Shown here one piece after another: positions 59,126 to 64,000 of a DNA stretch of 64,000 nucleotides. The notes beneath the pieces were generated by a model. The model ran no database searches. It saw nothing but the letters and a program-made list of their open reading frames with translations, and was not told where the DNA came from. Both the position numbers and the translations under genes were made by a program. Every line of letters starts with the position of its first letter. Position 1 is the stretch's first letter. The stretch comes from Amarobacter sp964507025 (GTDB lineage: Bacteria; Chloroflexota; Dehalococcoidia; Tepidiformales; Tepidiformaceae): assembly GCA_964507025.1 (NCBI GenBank), contig CAZDOK010000007.1, positions 62,001 to 126,000 of the forward strand, given 5' to 3'.

Positions 59126-59878
59126 ATGGGCCTCCGCCTGGCGACCTTCAACATCCGCAATGTGACCGACCGGTACGAGGAGCGAAAGCCATTGCTGGGC
59201 GAGGCCTTCGCCGCGATCGACGCCGACATCATCGGTCTGCAAGAATTGAAGTTCAGTCCGCCGCGCCAGGATGACTTCCTCTCGGCGCAGCTGGCGGAGC
59301 GGCACTACCGGTCGTTCACCTCACGCCACGAGAAGTACACGGATTTCGGGAACGCCATCCTTTGCGGGACTGGCGACGTGCTTGCGCACGAGGAGCTGCG
59401 CCTGAGCCATGGGCGTTCGGTTCACCGGGTGCTGGTGGCGCTCCCGGGGCAGTTCACGCTCTGGTTCGCGAACACGCACCTGCATCACAAACCGGAGGAG
59501 CCGCACGTGCGGCTCGAACAGGCGCGGGCCCTGGCCCTGTGGCTCGAGCAGGCGCCCACCGCCGACCTGGTGGTGGTGACCGGGGACTTCAATACACCGC
59601 CTCACGAACCCGCCTATGCGGTCATGGGGGAGGCTGGCTACCGTTCGGCCTTCGCTGAGGCGAACGGCGCGGAGCCGGCGGTGACGTGGCCTTCGGGCAT
59701 CCAGGCCCCGACGATGGACACCGAAGGCGACCCGAACTGCCTGGATTACATCTGGCTCAGGGGCCGTGGCCGGGTGACCGCCGCCTGGCTGGCGGCAAAT
59801 GAACACGCGCCGGGCGATCCAACGATCTACCCCAGCGACCACTTCGCCGTGGTGGCCGAGGTCGATACCGGCGAGTGA
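59126..59878 (+). CDS. Endonuclease/exonuclease/phosphatase (EEP) family hydrolase
   Basis: A 250-residue EEP fold: LRLATFNIRN at the start, the Mg-binding IIGLQELKF (Glu), a central WFANTHLHHKPEEP, VVTGDFNTPPHE (Asp/Asn pair) and a C-terminal YPSDHFAVVAEV (Ser-Asp-His). It hydrolyses phosphodiesters or phosphomonoesters. The substrate could be DNA, phospholipid or inositol phosphate. There is no export signal. Confidence 0.92.
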   Translation: MGLRLATFNIRNVTDRYEERKPLLGEAFAAIDADIIGLQELKFSPPRQDDFLSAQLAERHYRSFTSRHEKYTDFGNAILCGTGDVLAHEELRLSHGRSVHRVLVALPGQFTLWFANTHLHHKPEEPHVRLEQARALALWLEQAPTADLVVVTGDFNTPPHEPAYAVMGEAGYRSAFAEANGAEPAVTWPSGIQAPTMDTEGDPNCLDYIWLRGRGRVTAAWLAANEHAPGDPTIYPSDHFAVVAEVDTGE

Positions 59879-59917
59879 CTCAAGCCGGGGGCCCCGGTTC
59901 CCGATGATCCCCGGGAG

Positions 59918-60994
59918 ATGAACGACGGCTGCCCCTGCTGCGGACGCTCCGTGGAAGCCACCTGGCGGCTGGCGGTCCAGCCGATGCGCCTCTACCGCGG
60001 GTGGCGAACCGATGGCACACGGAGCGCTTCGGAACTGTGGCTTTGCGAGGCCTGCAGCGAGTGGCTGGGCGGGCTGGTGGCGAGCGCGCGAAGCGAAACG
60101 AGGCGCGGTGCCCTCTTTGGGAGCCCCAGCGCGCGGGGACGCCGGCTGGTGTTCGATGACCAGTGCCAGGTGTGCTGCGAGATGCCGGCCGACCGCGCGG
60201 CAACGATCGCCTGGGTCAGCCCGGCGGGACGCACGCTGGCCGTGTTCGCCTGCGCGGGATGCGAGGCATGGGTCGTCTCGCTGGCTTCCGACGGGCGGAC
60301 GCTGCGCGGCGGGGCCGATAGGGAGATCGACGGCCCCTATGGCTCGTGGCCACACCCCAACTTCCGCGGGCTGAGCCTGCGCATAGTCGTGGAAGATACG
60401 GCGGCCGCGGCACTGGTGCGCGAGACGTGCCGGCAAATGGCGATCACCGCCACCGCCGGAGAGGCGGACATCGTGGTGGTTGAGGCGACTCCGCGGGGGA
60501 GCGCGGCCCAGGCGCTGCGCTCCGGCGTGAAGGGCCGGAAGGGGACGGTGGTGCTCGCGGGCCTGCGAGCACGGCGCGACCTCGCCGCGGCGCTCGAGGC
60601 CGGTGGAGACTGCTGGATGACCGTGCCCGTGACGCCGCAACAGGTCACGGCCGGGCTGGTCTCCGCGCTTGATCCCCACCGGGTGCGGGCGCGGGACCGG
60701 GAGACGTGCCTGCCCATCGCCGAACCGGAGGCGCTGGAACGTCCGGCGGTTGTGTTTATCCCGGCGCAGGGGGCCGATCCGTTCGAGGTGGGGTGGCTCT
60801 TGCGACGGTTCGCCAGGGGGTACGACCGCGTGGAGTGGCTCGATGGCGGAGTTGTGGTCACGCCGCGCGTACCGCCGGGCCAGGTGGCCCAGGTAGCGGC
60901 CCGCCTCCGACAGCTGCTCGACGGGCGCGCGACGGTGCGGATTGTCTCCATCGGGGAGGTTCAAGTACGCCGGCGGTTCGAAGCCGCTGGTTAG
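59918..60994 (+). CDS. Double zinc-ribbon, pseudo-receiver, degenerate GGDEF-like protein
   Basis: 358 residues. Two Cys4 knuckles are seen: CPCC with CEAC (about 5-45) and CQVC with CAGC (about 87-120). Next (about 150-255) is a receiver-like fold, LRIVVEDTAAAALVRETCRQ, DIVVVEAT and GGDCWMTVPVTPQQV. The phospho-acceptor Asp of VLxD is Glu and the Lys of KP is Val, so it should not be phosphorylated. The C-terminal ~80 residues (FARGYDRVEWLDGGVVVTPR, then QVAQVAARLRQLLDG) resemble a GGDEF domain without the catalytic signature. It is probably a binding or scaffold protein. The SpoIIAA-like protein is encoded 69 nt downstream. Domain calls are by pattern only. Confidence 0.55.
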   Translation: MNDGCPCCGRSVEATWRLAVQPMRLYRGWRTDGTRSASELWLCEACSEWLGGLVASARSETRRGALFGSPSARGRRLVFDDQCQVCCEMPADRAATIAWVSPAGRTLAVFACAGCEAWVVSLASDGRTLRGGADREIDGPYGSWPHPNFRGLSLRIVVEDTAAAALVRETCRQMAITATAGEADIVVVEATPRGSAAQALRSGVKGRKGTVVLAGLRARRDLAAALEAGGDCWMTVPVTPQQVTAGLVSALDPHRVRARDRETCLPIAEPEALERPAVVFIPAQGADPFEVGWLLRRFARGYDRVEWLDGGVVVTPRVPPGQVAQVAARLRQLLDGRATVRIVSIGEVQVRRRFEAAG

Positions 60995-61063
60995 GCGCCG
61001 CGCCAGGAATAGGGAGAACACCCGAGTGCCGAAAAGAGCATCCCGGAGGAGACTTGGCACGAT

Positions 61064-61528
61064 ATGTATGGCATTCGGGTGGTGGACGGTGTGCGGGTGG
61101 AGGTCGTGTTCTGGGGCTGGCTGAGCACCGAGGAGGCGCTCCGGGCTGTCTCACAGGCGTTCGCACTGGCTGAGGCGGGAAGCCTGGACCACGCGATATG
61201 CGACCTTCGAGGTGTCGACCGCGGACCCGAAAGCCTGCCGGTCGTCCGGGCCGCGGTCGCGTGGCGAATGGCGCCCCGCGCGCGTGTCGCGCTCGTGGTG
61301 GCACCCCGTCAACGCCGGCTGGCGCGGTGGTTCGCCCGGCAGGCAGGGGAGCGTGGCGCCATCGGGGACTTCCTCTCGATGGCAGATGCCGGAGCATGGC
61401 TGGCACCGAACCATCCCAAACGCCGGCTCTCGAGCACCGAACTCCGCCACCTGAGGGAGCTGGCAGGCCGGGGAGCGCCAGCGGTCGGGGATGACTCCGA
61501 TGCGAGCCGGAGGAGCGGCGCAGCCTGA
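61064..61528 (+). CDS. SpoIIAA/STAS-like protein
   Basis: 154 residues, with YGIRVVDGVRVEVVFWGWLS followed by HAICDLRGVDRGPESLPVVR and VALVVAPRQRRLARWFARQA, an alternating beta-alpha order like SpoIIAA/STAS-like domains. There is no conserved anti-anti-sigma Ser evident. GGAGGAG is 13 nt upstream, a little far. It may work with the preceding zinc-ribbon protein. The function is unproven. Confidence 0.55.
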   Translation: MYGIRVVDGVRVEVVFWGWLSTEEALRAVSQAFALAEAGSLDHAICDLRGVDRGPESLPVVRAAVAWRMAPRARVALVVAPRQRRLARWFARQAGERGAIGDFLSMADAGAWLAPNHPKRRLSSTELRHLRELAGRGAPAVGDDSDASRRSGAA

Positions 61529-61537
61529 GGTCCGGGA

Positions 61538-61951
61538 TCAGGCCTGGGGCGGGATCACCGTAGCCTCCCCATCGACCACGAGCTTGCCATCCTGGTTGGT
61601 GATGGTGGTCTTGAACTTCACCCACTTGCGCTGGTCGAGCTTCTCGATGGCCTCAACGCGGGCGGTGATGGTATCGCCGATCAGCACGGGCGCGCGGAAC
61701 TGTAGATTCTGGCCCACGTAAATCGTGCCGGGGCCGGGAAGTTGCATCGCCAGGACGGTGGAGATGAACGAGCCGGTGAGCATCCCGTGGGCAATGCGCT
61801 GCTTGAACATACCGTTGGCCGCGGAGACGGCGTCGACGTGAGCGGGGTTGAGGTCGCCGGTGATGCCGGCGAAGAGGTAGACATCGGACTCACTGATGGT
61901 CTTCGTGAAGGATGCGGAATCGCCGAGGTTGATCTGGTCGAAGGTAGCCAT
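61538..61951 (-). CDS. MaoC-family (R)-specific enoyl-CoA hydratase
   Basis: A 137-residue single hot-dog protein. The hydratase motif is ITGDLNPAHVDAVSAANGMF followed by RIAHGMLTGSF, with the catalytic Asp and His. It resembles PhaJ: it hydrates trans-2-enoyl-CoA to (R)-3-hydroxyacyl-CoA. It stands alone, convergent with the SpoIIAA-like gene. A CATCCT 6 nt before the start is a poor -10, so the mode of expression is unclear. Confidence 0.92.
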   Translation of the reverse strand: MATFDQINLGDSASFTKTISESDVYLFAGITGDLNPAHVDAVSAANGMFKQRIAHGMLTGSFISTVLAMQLPGPGTIYVGQNLQFRAPVLIGDTITARVEAIEKLDQRKWVKFKTTITNQDGKLVVDGEATVIPPQA

Positions 61952-62092
61952 GTGCGAAGGATGGCGGTTCGGGCGCGGTAAGGGAAGGCGGCGTACGCAT
62001 GAGAGAGATGCACATGCGCGTCACGTTGACGCGCGTTACGTCAATCATCTTGGGGAAACGCTCGCGGGTGAGGCCCCTTGCAGCGCCACGGG

Positions 62093-62098
62093 TAGCCT
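62093..62098 (+). promoter_or_regulatory. -10 hexamer TAGCCT, leaderless regulator gene
   Basis: TAGCCT ends 7 nt before the ATG at 62106. Confidence 0.5.
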
Positions 62099-62105
62099 AG
62101 GAACG

Positions 62106-62810
62106 ATGTCCGGACCGGAGCCACTTCACCCACTGCTCGACCCGGTCCGGGAAGAGGTCTTGAAGGCGATCAAGTTCCTTGGAGCAGCCTCCTCGGAAGA
62201 GGTCGCGGCGATGTGTCACCTCTCGCATGGGGCCGCACGGATGCACCTGGTCACGCTCCGGAACCTTGGCCTGGTCGAATACGGCCGCGACCGGGCCGTC
62301 CGCCCGGGCCGGCCACGGCACCTGTTCTGGCTGACACCAGCGGGGGATGGGCTCTTCCCGCGAGCCGATCGGGAGATCGCTGACGCGCTCCTGCGGAGCT
62401 TGAAGGAGATCGCGCCGGACCATGCCGAGCCGGTGGTGGCGGCGACAGCCGATGCGCAATTCCGGAAGGTGATGCAGTCGCTTCCAGAAAGTCGATGGTT
62501 ACCCGCGGCCGAGCGGTTGCACGCGGTCCTCGAACACTGCGGATACTTCCCCCAGGAGCGTACGGCTGGCCAGGGGCTGCGCGAGGAGATCCTCCGGCAC
62601 TGCCCGCTGTGGGCGCTCGCGCAGGAGCATCCCTCGTTGTGCGACGCGGAGCACCGGTTTTTCAAGCTGGTACTCGCGAACGATGCGATCCCGTTCGTCC
62701 GGAGGTTGCACCGGCTGGAAGGCGAATCGGTGTGCAGCTACGTGTTCTCGCTTCGCCACGGGGAGACGATGGAGCCCGGAGAGCGCCACCCCGGGGCCGT
62801 TACGGAGTAG
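62106..62810 (+). CDS. SufR-like winged-helix regulator with a Cys-rich C-terminal part
   Basis: 234 residues. The N-terminal HTH VLKAIKFLGAASSEEVAAMC and MHLVTLRNLGLVEYGRD (ArsR/SufR-type winged helix) precede a cysteine set: HCGYF, HCPLWALAQEHPSLC and SVCSY. This resembles the Fe-S-binding C-terminal region of SufR-type regulators of iron-sulfur genes. No suf genes are in the window. It ends 11 nt inside the convergent T/P-rich gene. Iron-sulfur sensing is inferred from the Cys spacing only. Confidence 0.7.
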   Translation: MSGPEPLHPLLDPVREEVLKAIKFLGAASSEEVAAMCHLSHGAARMHLVTLRNLGLVEYGRDRAVRPGRPRHLFWLTPAGDGLFPRADREIADALLRSLKEIAPDHAEPVVAATADAQFRKVMQSLPESRWLPAAERLHAVLEHCGYFPQERTAGQGLREEILRHCPLWALAQEHPSLCDAEHRFFKLVLANDAIPFVRRLHRLEGESVCSYVFSLRHGETMEPGERHPGAVTE

Positions 62811-63666
62811 GCAGGAAGAGCTGGTACCTGCCGGCGACGGGCGTGCCGCCAGAGAGGGGTGCCTCGACGACGAGGGTGACCGGCCCCGGCGTGGTGCCGA
62901 CCGTGTTCCTGATGGGCACGACGAGCGTGACGTTGCGGCCCTGGCCCGATGACACGACGACTTCGGAACGCCCGCCCAGGGTGGCAATCGGCGCGAATGA
63001 CTGGCCAGCCGCGGCGACCGCAGCTGTGCGCAGGTTCACCTGCCCGAAGTGCCGGGAGGAGTTCGCGATCCACAGATCGACGAGCAGGATCGTGGTCATA
63101 TCCTCGTTCTCGGCGCGCGCGACCGACGACGCGAGCGTGACCGCCTCGGAGCCTCCCGTGGCCATCAGGATGCAGCGGAAGTAGTCGATGGGGTAGATGG
63201 CCGCACGCGTTGCCTTGAGAGATACCCCTGAGATCGCCTGCTCGACCGAGAGCGCGACCGAGGTCTCCTGGAGCGCGCCGCACTGGGTGGGCTGCTCCGC
63301 CAGGGCCGCATCGATGGTTGAGGTGGCCGCGGGAGTCGAGCGCGCCCCGGCGACCTCGCCCGAGGGCGCAGACGGCACCTGGCCCTCGGCGGTTGCGGAT
63401 GCGCTTGTTGGGGTCACCGCCACCCGAGGTGTGGGCGAAGGCGCTTCGGGGGTCGGACTCGGGGCGGGATCACCGCCGGCGTCCGCCGGGACCGTGGTGA
63501 AAGAGTCGTGAGCACTCGTAGCTGTGGAGCCCGGCTGGATGCCGAAGGCGATCCCCAGCATCACCACAACGACGGCCGCGGGAAGCAGATACTGGGGCCG
63601 CTTGAGCTTCTCGAGCAGGAGGTTCGGCTCGAACCCGTGCGCCTGTCGTTGCGGAGGGTGGTCCAC
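62800..63666 (-). CDS. Membrane-anchored protein with P/S/T-rich linker
   Basis: 288 residues. GTG starts, one helix near 28-45 (YLLPAAVVVVMLGIAFGIQP), then a long Pro/Ser/Thr/Ala-rich stalk (about 47-115), then a beta-rich outer domain with two cysteines (TQCGAL and FRCILM). The layout is the same as that of the protein at 26836. No enzymatic motif is seen. TAGGGT (63678 to 63673) ends 6 nt before the GTG, so it is leaderless. Confidence 0.7.
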   Translation of the reverse strand: MDHPPQRQAHGFEPNLLLEKLKRPQYLLPAAVVVVMLGIAFGIQPGSTATSAHDSFTTVPADAGGDPAPSPTPEAPSPTPRVAVTPTSASATAEGQVPSAPSGEVAGARSTPAATSTIDAALAEQPTQCGALQETSVALSVEQAISGVSLKATRAAIYPIDYFRCILMATGGSEAVTLASSVARAENEDMTTILLVDLWIANSSRHFGQVNLRTAAVAAAGQSFAPIATLGGRSEVVVSSGQGRNVTLVVPIRNTVGTTPGPVTLVVEAPLSGGTPVAGRYQLFLPTP

Positions 63667-63672
63667 GAAGTG

Positions 63673-63678
63673 ACCCTA
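63673..63678 (-). promoter_or_regulatory. -10 hexamer TAGGGT, leaderless anchored-protein gene
   Basis: On the minus strand TAGGGT ends 6 nt before the GTG at 63666. Confidence 0.5.
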
Positions 63679-63730
63679 TCGTGTGAGTGCCGGGCCGGCG
63701 ATGCGGAGATCCCTGATTGGGGCTCGTTCG

Positions 63731-63736
63731 TAGACT
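63731..63736 (+). promoter_or_regulatory. -10 hexamer TAGACT for a candidate small RNA
   Basis: TAGACT at 63731-63736 is followed by no start codon at 6-8 nt. The transcript would begin near 63743 in a GGAGGGAG tract that pairs with the next bases. Confidence 0.4.
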
Positions 63737-63742
63737 GATCTG

Positions 63743-63873
63743 GAGGGAGCGTCTCTCCAGGGGTGGTGGCGGGAAAAAGCGCGCCGGGCGATTGCCTCTC
63801 GTCCGATGCGACCCGCTCCAGTGAACATGTGGCGCCGGGAGCGAACCCGGCGCCACATGGTTTCTCGATTCTT
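63743..63873 (+). ncRNA. Candidate small structured RNA (~130 nt)
   Basis: Between divergent coding genes, a likely start near 63743 opens a 5' hairpin (CTGGAGGGA pairing with TCTCTCCAG, 63740-63760 region). About 65 nt of internal G/C-rich sequence follows, then a 14-bp terminator hairpin (63826-63859) and a T-rich tail. No open frame of size or known RNA-family motif (tRNA, SRP, tmRNA, RNase P) is seen. This is a promoter-to-terminator argument only. Confidence 0.4.
63826..63859 (+). terminator. Perfect 14-bp stem-loop followed by a T-rich tail
   Basis: CATGTGGCGCCGGG (63826-63839), a 6-nt loop, then CCCGGCGCCACATG (63846-63859), followed by GTTTCTCGATTCTT. It reads as an intrinsic terminator for a plus-strand transcript, although no protein gene precedes it. 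Confidence 0.75.
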
Positions 63874-63906
63874 CACTCTTGGCCCCATCCTACAGTTGGG
63901 GCCACG

Positions 63907-63912
63907 TAGACT
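63907..63912 (+). promoter_or_regulatory. -10 hexamer TAGACT, leaderless P450 gene
   Basis: TAGACT ends 7 nt before the GTG at 63920. Confidence 0.5.
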
Positions 63913-63919
63913 GTGCGCC

Positions 63920-64000
63920 GTGCCTGTGTTCAATCCGTTCCGGCCCGCCTACACCGAGGACCCCTACCCCATCCTTGAGCGACTGCGCGCGCAGGAGCCG
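63920..64000 (+). CDS. Cytochrome P450, N-terminus only (window edge)
   Basis: The first 27 codons from a GTG are visible before the window ends. FNPFRPAYTEDPYPILERLR, followed by AQEP, is a typical opening of soluble bacterial P450s (N-terminal proline-rich segment, then helix A). No catalytic motif is in view, so the call rests on this pattern and the leaderless start geometry. A second, complete P450 is at 17648-18874. Confidence 0.6.
   Translation, partial: MPVFNPFRPAYTEDPYPILERLRAQEP

Noticed and set aside
59321..61060. 579-residue minus-strand frame
   Set aside because: Antisense to the EEP and zinc-ribbon genes. It is rich in Arg/Pro/His with no domain.
1..64000. tRNA, rRNA, CRISPR, insertion sequence or phage genes
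   Set aside because: No T-loop or anticodon-arm patterns, repeat-spacer arrays, transposase or integrase motifs, or tail proteins were found.

Overview
The window is a gene-dense, high-GC (roughly two-thirds G+C) bacterial chromosome segment. No rRNA, tRNA, CRISPR array, transposase, integrase or phage gene was seen. The gene mix fits a Chloroflexota bacterium (Dehalococcoidia/Tepidiforma-like): type I-alpha glutamine synthetase, RodZ-like/PASTA protein, DUF3488-transglutaminase operon, OFA-type MFS carriers, cytochromes P450, crotonases, T/P-rich membrane-anchored proteins and a mycothiol-type maleylpyruvate isomerase family member. That placement is inference. An actinobacterial or other high-GC lineage is not excluded.

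Layout. 1-2.6 kb: a DinB-like gene cut by the window start, then a divergent csoR / trxA-trxB redox unit with a CsoR-type operator inside the trxA promoter, then an FmdB-like zinc ribbon. 2.6-9.1 kb (minus strand): rodZ-like, rimO, a 624-residue protein with an 'AGNxAV' leader motif like that of contractile-injection-system cargo proteins, a YbjN-domain protein, and glnA. 9.2-13.7 kb: a leaderless ArsR-SRPBCC regulator, a PEP-mutase/isocitrate-lyase family enzyme, and dnaJ-prmA under a CIRCE element. 13.7-31.9 kb: an accessory metabolic and transport region with three MFS carriers, a crotonase, chorismate mutase, P450, methyltransferase, HAD phosphatase, two TetR regulators (one with an 18-bp palindromic operator), a sialidase-like lipoprotein, a Gfo/Idh oxidoreductase, an alkylsulfatase-like MBL enzyme, an ECF sigma/anti-sigma pair with a membrane cupredoxin, and a DUF1028 protein. 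32-42.5 kb: moaA, MerR, PilZ, RimI, a zincin protease, LCP cell-wall ligase, an acyl-CoA dehydrogenase-like flavoprotein and an MMPL transporter. 42.7-54.3 kb: a MoxR-DUF58-transglutaminase-like operon, ogt, a thiolase-crotonase pair, ychF, mug and folC. 54.4-64 kb: a Tat-exported oligopeptide/nickel-type ABC importer, MTHFR-like and EEP enzymes, a zinc-ribbon/pseudo-receiver/GGDEF-like protein with a SpoIIAA-like partner, a MaoC hydratase, a SufR-like regulator, a candidate small RNA and the start of a second P450.

A genome-scale theme is leaderless expression. About twenty genes on both strands have a TANNNT hexamer ending 6-8 nt before an ATG or GTG start, with no Shine-Dalgarno. Other genes have clear GGAGG-type sites. 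In several places the upstream gene's stop codon lies inside the next gene's -10 hexamer.

Most promising for novelty: (1) the AGN-motif protein plus YbjN-domain partner, a possible secreted cargo/chaperone pair; (2) the zinc-ribbon, pseudo-receiver, degenerate-GGDEF protein with its SpoIIAA-like neighbour; (3) a transglutaminase-fold membrane protein with all three catalytic residues replaced; (4) a candidate small RNA at the right end. Long antisense ORFs in this window are high-GC shadows and are left out.
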